Below, in pieces: positions 45,297-54,724 of a stretch of DNA of 64,000 nt. This DNA comes from Corynebacterium suedekumii (GTDB taxonomy: Bacteria > Actinomycetota > Actinomycetes > Mycobacteriales > Mycobacteriaceae). The stretch spans positions 2,232,001 to 2,296,000 of the forward strand of contig NZ_CP126970.1 of NCBI RefSeq assembly GCF_030252185.1, written 5' to 3'. The position numbers and the translations under genes were made by a program. Under the pieces are notes generated by a model. That model saw only the letters and a list, made by a program, of their open reading frames with translations, searched no databases and was not told where the DNA came from. The first letter of the stretch is position 1; the number at the start of each line of letters is the position of its first letter.

Positions 45297-45302
45297 ACAC
45301 TA
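45297..45302 (-). promoter_or_regulatory. -10 box TAGTGT for the leaderless DUF4349 gene
   Basis: TAGTGT is 7 bases before the ATG at 45289 and argues against the in-frame ATG at 45298. Confidence 0.5.
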
Positions 45303-45362
45303 GTGCCGGGTGAGGCAAGATGGATAGGTCAGCGATACCAGTTTCGGAGGAAGGACCCGCCC

Positions 45363-46130
45363 GTGGCCACCGATCAGCACAGGGACACCCCACTCGTCCT
45401 CACCACCGACCAGGCCGACGGCCGCATCCGGGAGATCCTGCTCAACAACCACCCCAAACGCAACTGCCTCAACATCCCCATGTGTGAGGCGATCGAACAG
45501 GCCATGGTGGCGGCGGTCGACGACGGCGCCCGGGTGGTCCTCCTCCACGGCGACGGCACCGTCTTCTCCGCCGGCGCCGACCTGTCCGGTGACGTCTACG
45601 CCGACGGCTTCTACGAGACCCTGCTGCACATGCTCGGGACCATCCAGACCCTGCCCATCCCAGTGATCGCGTGGGTCAACGGCCCCGCCATCGGCGCCGG
45701 CACCCAGCTGGCCATGGCCTGCGACCTCCGAGTCGTCGACGATACCGCCACGTTCCGGGTCCCCATCGTCGATGTCGCCATCGCCCTCGACGAGGTGACC
45801 ATCCGGACCCTAGAACATCTCGTCGACGGCTCCATCGCCCGCCAGATGCTCTTCACCGGCGCAGAGCTGTCGGCCGCGGATGCCGAACGGTCCGGGTTCG
45901 CGGTGCGGACCGGCGGATTCGACGCCGCGTTGGAACTGGCGAACCTGGTCGCCGCCAAGGCACCGTTGACGCTGCGCCACCTCAAGTACGAGTTCGCCCA
46001 CTCCTCGCACCGTCCCTACGACGGTGCCACCCGGTGGCAGGCGGCCCAGGCCGCCTGGCACTCCGCGGACGCACAGGAGTCCCGGGCCGCCCGCTCCGGT
46101 AAGCGGGCGCCACGTTTCACGGGCCGGTAG
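45363..46130 (+). CDS. Enoyl-CoA hydratase/isomerase-family protein lacking catalytic glutamates
   Basis: 255 residues with the crotonase fold: IREILLNNHPKRNCLN, the oxyanion/CoA loop SAGADLSGDV near residue 65, VNGPAIGAGTQLAMACDLRVV near 105. Aligning by eye to classical hydratase, FRVPIVDVAIALDEVT replaces the PExxLGxxPGxGGT segment and ARQMLFTG replaces AMEMVLTG, so both acid/base glutamates are gone (to Ile and Gln). Hydration of enoyl-CoA is therefore doubtful; another acyl-CoA reaction is possible. The GTG at 45363 follows a GGAGGAAGGA site. It converges with the DUF1877 gene, 9 bases away. Confidence 0.85.
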   Translation: MATDQHRDTPLVLTTDQADGRIREILLNNHPKRNCLNIPMCEAIEQAMVAAVDDGARVVLLHGDGTVFSAGADLSGDVYADGFYETLLHMLGTIQTLPIPVIAWVNGPAIGAGTQLAMACDLRVVDDTATFRVPIVDVAIALDEVTIRTLEHLVDGSIARQMLFTGAELSAADAERSGFAVRTGGFDAALELANLVAAKAPLTLRHLKYEFAHSSHRPYDGATRWQAAQAAWHSADAQESRAARSGKRAPRFTGR

Positions 46131-46139
46131 GCGTCGGGA

Positions 46140-46649
46140 TCAGATGATGAAGACCACGACGCCCCGGTCCGCCTCGGCGGCCCGACGGTAGAACTCCCGC
46201 AGGGTGGCCAAGTGCCCGGTGAGGACCTCCTCCATCGTGCCCCGGTCGGCCGGATCGTAGGGTGCGTAGACGTCGTCGCGGCCCATGGCCTCGTCGTCGT
46301 AGGCGCGGAGTCGTTCGGTGAGATCCACCGTGGCCAGCCGGGCGGCGATGGCCTTCGTCGCGGCGGGATCACTGGTGGCCAGGTATCCACCGTCGAATCC
46401 ACCGGGGACCTCGGCGGTACCCATGACGGCGTCATCCACCGACGTTCGTGGCGTGCCCACCGGCGGGGCACCGACGAGGACGATGTCGAGGACGTCCCAG
46501 TCCTTGGCCAGGTCGGTGCTGATCCGGTCGGGGTCATCGTCGGCGGTCTCCATGAGTTTGGCGATGACCTCAGCGGCCGCGTCCCCGCCACCGGTCACCC
46601 GGCCCAGCTCGTCCTCGGACACGGCCCAGTAGTCGGCGAACATTCCCAT
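46140..46649 (-). CDS. DUF1877 family protein (YfbM-like)
   Basis: 169 residues beginning MGMFADYWAVSEDEL, as DUF1877 proteins often do (MGM/MGI start), with DWDVLDIVLVG, TSVDDAVMGTAEVPG and the C-terminal LREFYRRAAEADRGVVVFII. No enzyme motif is evident and the family has no settled function. The ATG at 46649 is fixed by TAGCCT 7 bases upstream; that box begins with the rsmB TAG. Confidence 0.82.
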   Translation of the reverse strand: MGMFADYWAVSEDELGRVTGGGDAAAEVIAKLMETADDDPDRISTDLAKDWDVLDIVLVGAPPVGTPRTSVDDAVMGTAEVPGGFDGGYLATSDPAATKAIAARLATVDLTERLRAYDDEAMGRDDVYAPYDPADRGTMEEVLTGHLATLREFYRRAAEADRGVVVFII

Positions 46650-46656
46650 GGCCGCG

Positions 46657-46662
46657 AGGCTA
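46657..46662 (-). promoter_or_regulatory. -10 box TAGCCT overlapping the rsmB stop, leaderless DUF1877
   Basis: The rsmB stop TAG (46660-46662) is the first half of TAGCCT; 7 bases follow before ATG at 46649. Confidence 0.55.
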
Positions 46663-48147
46663 CCTGTCCAGGGGCCGGCGGAGCATGGCGACGAACATGG
46701 CGTCGGTGCCGTGGCGGTGCGGCCACATCTGCACGCTGGGGTGATCACCGACATCGGCCATGGGGGCGACGAACTCGTGTGCGTCGACCTCGACGGCCCC
46801 CAACTCGCTGACAGCCCGGTCGACGATGGCGCGGGTCTCACGGAGATCCGGTGAGCAGGTGGAGTAGACGACGACGCCGCCGGGCCGGACGAGTCGCAGG
46901 GCGGAAGCGAGGAGATCGGACTGCAGCGGAGTGAGTTCTGCGATGTCGGACTCGGACTTGCGCCACCGGGCCTCCGGGCGACGCCGGAGTGCACCGAGGC
47001 CGGTGCAGGGCGCGTCGACAAGGACCCGGTCGTAACCGGGTTCCAGGCCGGGGTCACGGCCGTCGGCGACGTGGACCGTCACAGGCAGCCCCCGAGTGGC
47101 CTGCTCGACCAGCTTCGCGCGGTGCGGGGAGACCTCGACGGCGTCGACGTGGGCGGCGTCGATACGCGCGAGTGCCCCCATGAGGGCGGCCTTGCCGCCG
47201 GGGCCCGCGCACAGATCGAGCCAACGCCCGTTGTCCGGCCCCTCGACCGGGGCCTCGACAACGGCGCGGGCGATGAGCTGGGAACCCTCATCCTGCACCG
47301 TGGCCAGGCCGTCGCGGACGGGGTCGAGGTCACCGGGATCGCCGGACTCCAGCCGGACCGCGTAGGGCGAGTACGGTCCCTCCTCTCCCCCGGTCATCAG
47401 CGCCAGTTCCTCACCGGAGATCTCGCCGGGCCGGGCCGCGAGATGAACCGTGGGCCGCTCGGAATCGGCGTCGAGGGCGGCGTCGAGTTCGCCCAGCCCG
47501 AGGACCCGGGAGAAGGACTCCGCGATCCACGTCGGGTGGGCGTGGCGGAAGGCGGCCGCCGCGATCTCACCACGGGGGGTGAGCTTCTCGATCCACTTCT
47601 CGGGGGACGTCCGGGAGATGGTGCGCATGATGGCGTTGGCGAACCCCTTGGCCTTCCCGTTGCCGGACGCCTCGACCAGCCGGACGGTGGTGTCGACGGC
47701 GGCGTGCGGCTCCACCCGGGTGTAGAGCAGCTGGTAGGCGCCGAGTCGGAGCGCGTCGAGCACCTCCGGGGCGATCTGCTCCAACGGCCGGCTCGAGCAG
47801 TCGGCGATGACCGCGTCGAGCACACCCATGGTCCGCAGGGTTCCGTAGGTGATCTCGGTGGTGAAGGCGGCGTCGCGCTCAGTGATCTTCCACTGGCGCA
47901 GCGCCTTGGGCAGGATGAGGTTGGCGTAGGCGGCGTCCTGCCGGACCCTGCCGAGCACCTCATGGGCGAGCAACCGCGGGGCATCGAGCCCGGGGACGGA
48001 GCGGGCGCGCTCCGGCTGGCGGTTCTTCTGCGGCGGGCGGGACGGACGCGCCGGTCCGCCCGTCCTCGCCTGGTTCTGCTTCTCGCCTCGCGGGCTGTTC
48101 TTCTGCTCGTCGCCGCGCCTGGTACGTGACCGGAATCCACCACTCAT
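46660..48147 (-). CDS. rsmB: 16S rRNA m5C methyltransferase RsmB/Sun
   Basis: 495 residues. A ~50-residue basic N-terminal tail precedes a NusB-like RNA-binding domain ([36 protein letters not shown]). The C-terminal SAM-dependent NOL1/NOP2/Sun methyltransferase domain has [38 protein letters not shown] and the catalytic Cys motif [12 protein letters not shown]. The ATG overlaps the fmt stop (ATGA). Confidence 0.94.
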   Translation of the reverse strand: MSGGFRSRTRRGDEQKNSPRGEKQNQARTGGPARPSRPPQKNRQPERARSVPGLDAPRLLAHEVLGRVRQDAAYANLILPKALRQWKITERDAAFTTEITYGTLRTMGVLDAVIADCSSRPLEQIAPEVLDALRLGAYQLLYTRVEPHAAVDTTVRLVEASGNGKAKGFANAIMRTISRTSPEKWIEKLTPRGEIAAAAFRHAHPTWIAESFSRVLGLGELDAALDADSERPTVHLAARPGEISGEELALMTGGEEGPYSPYAVRLESGDPGDLDPVRDGLATVQDEGSQLIARAVVEAPVEGPDNGRWLDLCAGPGGKAALMGALARIDAAHVDAVEVSPHRAKLVEQATRGLPVTVHVADGRDPGLEPGYDRVLVDAPCTGLGALRRRPEARWRKSESDIAELTPLQSDLLASALRLVRPGGVVVYSTCSPDLRETRAIVDRAVSELGAVEVDAHEFVAPMADVGDHPSVQMWPHRHGTDAMFVAMLRRPLDR

Positions 48148-49094
48148 GAGAAGTTCACCTGTTCCCCGGCCTGGAGGGCCGCGTTGCCGCGGGCCCAGTC
48201 GGCCGCGTTCATCATCTTCTTGCCCGGGGGCTGGATCTGCCCCAGGGCGACGGTACCGGCACCGGTGCCGACATGGACCTCGGAACGACCAACGGAGAGG
48301 TGGCCGGCGGGCAGGTCCTCTGCGTCATCGCCGAGCACCCGCACGGGTCCGACCTTGAGACGGTCCTCACCGAGCATGGTCCAGGCCCCGGGGCCCGGGG
48401 TGTGGGCGCGGATGTGGCGGTCGATGGCGAAAGCCGGGGCGGACCAGTCGATGCGGGCGTCCTCGGTGCTGATCTTCGCGGCGTGGGTGGCCTCCCCGGT
48501 CTGGGGCTGCGGCACGATCGCCCCGGACTCGAGTCCGTCCATGGTGGCGGCAAGCAGGTCAGCGCCGGAGTAGGCCAGGCGCGTGAGGAGGTCGTCGGCA
48601 GTGTCGGTGGTCCGGATCGTCTCGGTGACGGTGCCCAGGACCGGGCCGGTGTCCAGCCCCTCGTCGATGCGGAAGGTGGAGGCACCGGTGATGTCGTCCC
48701 CCGCCCGGATCGCGGCCTGCACCGGGGCGGCGCCGCGCCACGCGGGCAACAGCGAGAAGTGCAGGTTGACCCAGCCGTGGGTGGGCACGTCGAGCAGGTC
48801 CCGGGTGATGAGGTTGCCGTAGGCGACGACCGGGATGGCGTCGGGTGCCAACTCCGTGAGGCGCGCCCGGAGGGCGTCGCCGTCCTCGGTACCGGCCTTG
48901 AGGGTGGTCGGGGTGAGAACCTCGATGCCGCGCTCCTGGGCGAGGGCGGAGACCGGTGACGGGTGGAGCGTCCGGCCGCGTCCCCGGCGGGCGTCGGGAC
49001 GGGTGATGACGGCGACGATCTCGTGGTCAGTCTCCAGCAGACGGCGCAGGGCCACGACCGCAGGTTCAGGGGTTCCGGCGAATATCAGGCGCAT
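48144..49094 (-). CDS. fmt: Methionyl-tRNA formyltransferase
   Basis: 316 residues. Formylates initiator Met-t[23 protein letters not shown] at the N-terminus, the active site in [22 protein letters not shown] near residue 112, and the C-terminal anticodon-arm domain ([15 protein letters not shown]). Its partner reaction, deformylation, is encoded just upstream by def, 31 bases away. Confidence 0.96.
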   Translation of the reverse strand: MRLIFAGTPEPAVVALRRLLETDHEIVAVITRPDARRGRGRTLHPSPVSALAQERGIEVLTPTTLKAGTEDGDALRARLTELAPDAIPVVAYGNLITRDLLDVPTHGWVNLHFSLLPAWRGAAPVQAAIRAGDDITGASTFRIDEGLDTGPVLGTVTETIRTTDTADDLLTRLAYSGADLLAATMDGLESGAIVPQPQTGEATHAAKISTEDARIDWSAPAFAIDRHIRAHTPGPGAWTMLGEDRLKVGPVRVLGDDAEDLPAGHLSVGRSEVHVGTGAGTVALGQIQPPGKKMMNAADWARGNAALQAGEQVNFS

Positions 49095-49125
49095 GTGGTG
49101 GGGTCTCCTTCAGAGTCAGGCAGGC

Positions 49126-49635
49126 TCAGGCGGTGAACCAGTCGGCGGTGCGGATCGCGGCCATGGCGGCCTTGCGCTGCTCCGGGGCGAGGCGACGCAG
49201 GAACAGCACCCCGTCCAGGTGGTCGGTCTCGTGCTGGATGCACCGGGCCATGAGACCGCTGGCGACCAGGGCGACGGGCTTGCCGGTGACGTCCTGTCCG
49301 GAGACCCGGACGGTCTCGTAGCGTTCGGTGTCCTCGGAGATCTCCGGGATGGACAGGCAGCCTTCGGGGCCGACCTGGGTCTCCTCGCCGATCGCCTCCC
49401 ACACGGGGTTGATGATGTGTCCGCGCAGGCCGTCCTCAATGTGGCTGCAGTCGTAGACGAACACGCGCCGGGTGATGCCGACCTGGTTGGCGGCAAGACC
49501 GACACCGCCGGCGTCGTCCATCGTCTCGAGCATGTCCTCGACGAGCACGGCGAGGGCGTCGTCGAAGACGGTGATCTCGTCCGACCGGGTGGTGAGGACA
49601 GGGTCACCGAACAGGCGGATCTCACGGACAGTCAT
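49126..49635 (-). CDS. def: Peptide deformylase
   Basis: 169 residues. All three metal/active-site motifs are present: [10 protein letters not shown] near residue 43, EGCLSIPE near 89 and [11 protein letters not shown] (HExxH) near 131. Removes the N-formyl group from new proteins. The ATG at 49635 is preceded by GAAGGAG. An inverted repeat overlaps its likely promoter (49683-49696). Confidence 0.96.
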   Translation of the reverse strand: MTVREIRLFGDPVLTTRSDEITVFDDALAVLVEDMLETMDDAGGVGLAANQVGITRRVFVYDCSHIEDGLRGHIINPVWEAIGEETQVGPEGCLSIPEISEDTERYETVRVSGQDVTGKPVALVASGLMARCIQHETDHLDGVLFLRRLAPEQRKAAMAAIRTADWFTA

Positions 49636-49682
49636 GGGTGGGCGGGGCTCCTTCGGCGGGCGGTGACGGGGATCGGTCTCTA

Positions 49683-49696
49683 GGCAGTCTACTGCC
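49683..49696. promoter_or_regulatory. Palindrome overlapping a def -10 box
   Basis: GGCAGT-CT-ACTGCC is a perfect inverted repeat. On the minus strand its centre reads TAGACT, a good -10 hexamer for def with a ~45-base leader. Operator or coincidence cannot be told. Confidence 0.35.
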
Positions 49697-49719
49697 CCCT
49701 CGGGTCACCTCCGATCGGG

Positions 49720-51242
49720 TCAGGACACGATGTCGAACAGCGGTGGCGGTTCTTCCGGGTCCCGGAAGTTCTCCCGCCCACCGGACCGCTCACGCGCGCG
49801 ACGGATCTTCGCCCCGGCGGAGTACTGCTGGAATGTCGTCTCGTTGAACCGGAGTGGCCCGCCGTCGGGTGGATGCCAGCCGACTCTCCCGGTGTCCGGG
49901 TCCGTGGCCAGGTGGCCGAGTCCCCCGCTTCCGTCGTGCCGGTCGTTGTTGTCACCGTGGTGGGGACGGCACACCGTGGAGGAGTTCTCGATGTCGGTGT
50001 TCCCGCCTTCCGCCCAGGCCACGAGGTGGTGGACGTCGGAGTCGCAGTGAGCCTCGGTGCAGTCGGGTCGGGTGCAGCACAGTTCCCGGGCGAACAGGGC
50101 GAGCCGCTGGGCCAGGGAGGCGGACCGGCGGGTCCGGGCGAGGTGCAGTGGCAGCCCGTCGGCGTCGTGGACCACGCCGATGTCGTACTGCGCCATGCCG
50201 AGCTGGAGGATGTCCACGGGGCTGAGCAGGTGGCCGGTATTCGTGGCGAAGCGATCGTCGGCGGACAGGGTGTCCACGTCGGCGGCGGTCATGCTCACCA
50301 CCACGGAGCCCACGCCCCGTCGGTTGGCCACGTTTCCGGCGGCGAGGTATGCGTCCAGGATTGCGTCCAGCTGGTCTGCACCACGGGCCTGCATGCTGCG
50401 TTTGTCCTCCTCCGGCGGGACGGAGGCGTTGACGCCGGGGCGCCGCCCCGGGGCAAGGGCCGCCTTGAGTTTGGCGGCCATGGCGGCGGGCAGGTAGGCC
50501 CGGACGTGCACTCCCCGTCGGCGTCCTGCTTGCTCATGCTCACCATGCGCTTCTTCGTGGCGGCGTAGAGATCCCGGGTCCCGTCTGCTTTTCTGCCACG
50601 GGAGTTGGCCAGGCGGACTCGGTCTCGGACCCACTGCCGCAGATCCTCCGGGGCGCGGAGCTTGGCCTCAGCCAGGGCCTGCGCCAGTAGTTCAGCCCGG
50701 CCCGGAGTGGAGTGTTCGGACAGGGATCGCAGTTCCTGCTGGATGATCCGCTGCTTTTCGGCGGAGGCGCGGGACCGGGCCTCGTCGCGGGCCCGTTCCT
50801 GGGCCTCGCGTTCGGCCTCGAGTCGGCGCTGTTCCTCGGCGCGGATCCTGGCCAGTTCTTCCTCGCGGGCGCGTCGTTGCTCCTCGGTCTCGTCGGGTTC
50901 CGGAGCCGGGGCAGGCGGGGGTGTGACGGTCGGCCGGGCGAAGAGGTCCCGGCCGCGGTTGAGGCGGTCGAGTGCCTCTGCGCGGGACAGCCCGAGGCTG
51001 ACCATGAGGTAGTCCAGGGCGCGGGTGGCGCCGACGAGCCGCCCGGCGTCGGACTGGTCCGCGGCCCAGGCGAAGCTGGCGTCGATGAAGGCCTTGGCGG
51101 CCAGTGCGTTCTCCAGGCGCTCCATCTGCGGCGCAACCGTTCGGAATGGCAGTGCGTCGGGGGCGGCGAAGATCGCGCTGAGACGTTCCAGCCCTGCGGC
51201 GATGTCATCCACCGCCCCCGAGACCTCGTCCACGGACTCCAC
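49720..51242 (-). pseudogene. DUF222/HNH endonuclease-domain protein, frameshifted
   Basis: An actinobacterial DUF222-HNH protein in two frames. Part 1 contains LVGATRALDYLMVSLGLSRAEALDRL, a long charged coiled coil (about residues 115-165) and LRQWVRDRVRLANSR. Part 2, from about 50513, has VHVRAYLPAAMAAKLKAAL, DQLDAILDAYLAAGNVANRR and the HNH site SDVHHLVAWAEGGNTDIENSSTVCRPHHGDN, with two Cys (CCTRPDC) as zinc ligands. One lost G in a run at 50513-50516 explains the break; repaired length 507 residues. I prefer GTG 51242 (AAGGGGG upstream); GTG 51281 is possible. These genes are often multicopy and of unknown role. Confidence 0.8.
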
Positions 51243-51298
51243 TACCACCACCCCCTTGACGAACGACGAACACCCCTGCACTTTCGATTACATGTTCG

Positions 51299-51327
51299 AT
51301 CCTGTACCCGCCACAAAGCATCGTCAA
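51299..51327 (-). promoter_or_regulatory. Promoter for the HNH gene
   Basis: Minus strand: TTGACG (51322-51327), 17-base spacer, CAGGAT (51299-51304) within TACAGGAT. It lies between priA and the HNH gene, giving a leader of about 50 bases. Confidence 0.45.
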
Positions 51328-51357
51328 CCCCCTTATCACACAGTCAAGCGAACAGCA

Positions 51358-53383
51358 TCAACCGATCTGGATCGGGTCCACCTGGATCCGCAGGGGCAGG
51401 TCGTCCTTGCGGCCCGCCCGGGCGACCGCCGCCGCCTTCAGGGCCGTGCCCAGCTCCGACCGCGGCCCCAGGGGCACCCGAAGCAGGATGCGCTGGGCGG
51501 GTCCGAAGCGCGACTCGTCGTACTCGCCGGGCAGCGAGACACCGGGTGGGAGGTCCACGGGCCCGAGCACCTCTCCCCGTCCGGCACCTCGAGGACCGTC
51601 AGGAAGGTGTCCAGCGAGGCGTTCGCGCCGTCGATCGCGGCCATGTGGACCGCTGGCGGGAATCCGACCTCGCGGCGCTGCTGCAGCTCAGTTGCGGCCG
51701 CGCCGACCATGTCCCAGCGGATGAGGTGCTGCACGACGGCCAGGCCGGGATCGGCCACGACGATGACCTCGCCCCCGGCCTCATGGGGAGCAACCAGTGT
51801 CGCCACGGCGGCCCACTTGGCCAGCGTCTCCTCGGTGGCGCGGAGGTCCTGGCGGCCGAGCAGGGCCCAGGTGTCCAGGAGAACCGCGGCACCGTACCGG
51901 CCGCCGAGGACGCGTGGTTCGGCGCCCGGGGTGGCCACCACCAGGGAAGACTCGCAGGCGACATCGGCGACCACCTTGTTGCCGCCGGAGGTGATCACCC
52001 TGGTCTGGGCGAAGGCCCGTCCCAGTTCCTGGGCGGTGCGGTCGGCACCGAGCACCACGGCGCGGAGTTTCACGGAGCCGCATTCGGTGCAGCGGTGGCG
52101 GGCGTCGGGTCTCCCGCACCAGCGGCAGGTGGGCACCCCGGCCTCACCCGGTCCGGACGAACCGGCCGTGGGCAGTCCCAGTGGCCCGTTGCACTGTCGG
52201 CAGCGGGCCGGGGCCCGGCAGGTGCCGCAGGACAGGGTCGGGACGTATCCCTTGCGGGGTACCTGGACGAGCACGGGCTCATCACGTTCGAGCGCCCGGC
52301 GGACCACGTCGAAGGCGATGCCGGGCACCCGCGAGGACCCGGCCCGGGGTCTTTGACCAGCTCAAACTCGGTGTCGGCAGCGGCGCGGATGAGCGGGCTC
52401 CGGGAGCGGAGGACCTCCCGGGGTGCCACGAGGTCGTGGGCCCAGCCGGATTCGACGAGCAGCTGTGCCTCAGCGGTGCGGGTGTGTCCGGCGATGACCA
52501 GTGAGCAGCCCTCGATGGCGCTGCGGGTGGTCAGGACCTCCCGGGCGTGGACGTAGGGGGCGCGGGGATCGACGAGGTTGTCGTCGCCGTCGTGGAGGAT
52601 CACCGCCAGCCGCAAGTCGGCGACAGGGGCGAAGGCGGCGGAGCGGGTGCCCACGACCAGCCGGCCCTGGCCGTGGAGGATGGAGAGGAATCGGCGGTAC
52701 CGGGCCTGCGGCCCGAGTCCGGCGTTGAGGACCGTGATCTGTTTCGAGGACACCAGTTCCCGCAGGGCCGTCTCGAGCGTGTCCACATCGCGCTGGTCGG
52801 GTACGACGAGCAGAGCGCCGCCGCCGTCCTTGACCACCTTCACGGCCAACGCCGCCAGGGCGGAGGCCCAGTCGTCGCCGGGGGCGATCTGCCATGCCGC
52901 GCGGGCGGTCACCCCGTCGACCACGGCGTCGACGAAGGATTCGCCGAATCGGTAGGACGACCAGCTGGACAGGTCCGGTTCGCTCACAGGACCGAGCCTG
53001 GACCAGGGGATCGTGTTGTCGGACTCCTCAGCGCGGGCGTGCCGCGAGGGAATCGCGGAGCGGATGATGTCGGAGCGGATGCCGGCGTAGCGGGCGGCGA
53101 GGGCGTCGACAAGCTTCGCGGTAGAGCCCGGGTACACCACCTCCGGTGAGATGACGCGCTCGAGGTACTTGAGCTCGTGGTCGGAGGCGGCGACGCGGTC
53201 GAGGACGAGGGCGTCGACGAGCCGGCCGGCGAAGCGGACCCGGACCCGGACGCCGGGGACCACCTGCTCATCCTGCTCCGCGGAGATGAGGTAGTCGAAG
53301 GGCCGGTCGAGGTGTGCCAGGCCCAGCAGCGGCAGAACCCGCGCCACCGGCTGATGCTCAGCGGGGACGCGGGGGGAGGCCAT
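51358..53383 (-). pseudogene. priA: PriA (primosomal protein N'), actinobacterial type, two frameshifts
   Basis: Three consecutive frames make one PriA. Part 1 is the DNA-binding domain (ARVLPLLGLAHLDRPFDYLI, PGVRVRVRFAGRLVDALVL) and a helicase-like region. Part 2 starts near 52340 with PGIAFDVVRRALERDEPVL and the eight zinc cysteines (CGTCRAPARCRQC, CRWCGR, CTEC). Part 3 starts near 51576 with GPVDLPPGVSLPGEYDESRFGP. Each break is a lost G in a homopolymer; repaired length 675 residues. No Walker A or DEAH box is present where helicase motifs belong, as in other actinobacterial PriA. It lies 11 bases after metK. Confidence 0.88.
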
Positions 53384-53394
53384 AGGCCGGAATC

Positions 53395-54642
53395 TTACAG
53401 GGCGGCCTGCAGGGCGGAGACACGGTCGGTGCGCTCCCAGGGCAGGTCGAGGTCGAGGCGACCGAAGTGGCCGTAGGCGGCCGTCTGCCGGTAGATGGGT
53501 CGCTGCAGGTCGAGCTCACGGATGATGGCGGCCGGGCGCAGGTCGAAGACCTTCTCCACGGCACCCTGGATCGCTTCGTCGCTCAGGCCCTCGGCGGCGG
53601 TGCCGAAGGTCTCCACGTACAGGCCGACGGGCTTGGCGCGGCCGATGGCGTAGGCGACCTGGACCTCGGCGCGTTTGGCCAGGCCGGCGGCGACGATGTT
53701 CTTGGCCACCCACCGCATGGCGTAGGCAGCGGAGCGGTCGACCTTGGAGGGGTCCTTGCCGGAGAAGGCGCCGCCGCCGTGGCGGGCCATGCCACCGTAG
53801 GTGTCCACGATGATCTTGCGGCCGGTGAGACCGGCGTCACCCATGGGGCCGCCGAGGACGAAGGAGCCGGAGGGGTTGACCAGGAGGGTCAGTTCATCGT
53901 CGACGAGGTCGGTGATGCCGGCGTCGGCGATGACCCAGTCGACGACGTGCTCGCGCAGCTGAGCCTCGAGCCACTCCTGCTTCACCCCACGCGCATGCTG
54001 GGTGGAGATGACGATGGTGTCCAGCCGGACGGGGCGGTCGTCGGCGTCGTAGGCGAAGGTGACCTGGGTCTTGCCGTCGGGGCGCAGGTCGGGGACGATG
54101 CCCTCCTTGCGCACCTGGGTCAGCCGGCGGGCCAGGCGGTGGGCCAGGGCGATGGGCAGCGGCATGTATTCGGGGGTCTCGTCGGAGGCGTAGCCGAACA
54201 TGAGGCCCTGGTCGCCGGCGCCGGCGAGGTCGTCGTCCTCGACGGAGCTGCCGGAGCGGACCTCGTGGGAGGTGTCCACGCCGTGGCCGATCTCCGGGGA
54301 CTGCTCGCCGATGGCGATGTTGACGCCGCAGGTGCGGCCGTCGAAGCCGACGTCGGAGGAGTCGAAGCCGATGTCGACCAGGGTCTTGCGCACCAGCTGC
54401 GGGATCTCGACGTACCCGCTGGTCCGGACCTCGCCGACAACGTGGACCTGGCCGGTGGTCACCAGTGTCTCCACGGCGACGCGGGAGCCGGCGTCGACGG
54501 CGAGCAGCTCGTCGAGGATGGCGTCCGAGATGGCGTCGCAGATCTTGTCCGGGTGCCCCTCCGTGACCGATTCGCTGGTGAACAGCCGGATGGGTGCCGG
54601 CTTGTCGAAGGCGACGGTGGTGGTTGCGGGATCTTCAGCCAA
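53395..54642 (-). CDS. metK: S-adenosylmethionine synthetase
   Basis: 415 residues. Makes SAM from ATP and methionine. Motifs: [20 protein letters not shown] near residue 24, [15 protein letters not shown] near 140, and [23 protein letters not shown] near 290. The start is a TTG at 54642, giving [10 protein letters not shown], with a GAAAG site upstream. The length is a little above the usual ~400 because of the N-terminal tail. It has its own strong promoter inside the coaBC end. Confidence 0.96.
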   Translation of the reverse strand: MAEDPATTTVAFDKPAPIRLFTSESVTEGHPDKICDAISDAILDELLAVDAGSRVAVETLVTTGQVHVVGEVRTSGYVEIPQLVRKTLVDIGFDSSDVGFDGRTCGVNIAIGEQSPEIGHGVDTSHEVRSGSSVEDDDLAGAGDQGLMFGYASDETPEYMPLPIALAHRLARRLTQVRKEGIVPDLRPDGKTQVTFAYDADDRPVRLDTIVISTQHARGVKQEWLEAQLREHVVDWVIADAGITDLVDDELTLLVNPSGSFVLGGPMGDAGLTGRKIIVDTYGGMARHGGGAFSGKDPSKVDRSAAYAMRWVAKNIVAAGLAKRAEVQVAYAIGRAKPVGLYVETFGTAAEGLSDEAIQGAVEKVFDLRPAAIIRELDLQRPIYRQTAAYGHFGRLDLDLPWERTDRVSALQAAL

Positions 54643-54694
54643 GGGGTGCTTCTTTCAGTGCGGAAATCGTGTTGACGTAGTCAGTGCCTCGCCC

Positions 54695-54724
54695 AATATA
54701 GACCAAGCTGTCTAACCGCGTCAA
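54695..54724 (-). promoter_or_regulatory. metK promoter overlapping the coaBC stop
   Basis: Minus strand TTGACG (54719-54724), 18-base spacer, TATATT (54695-54700): the best sigma70-type match I found in the window. The -35 box contains the coaBC TGA. The leader is about 45 bases, too short for a known SAM riboswitch. Confidence 0.65.

Noticed and set aside
54643..54694. SAM riboswitch before metK
   Set aside because: The leader is about 45 bases, too short for known SAM riboswitch folds, and no conserved core was seen.
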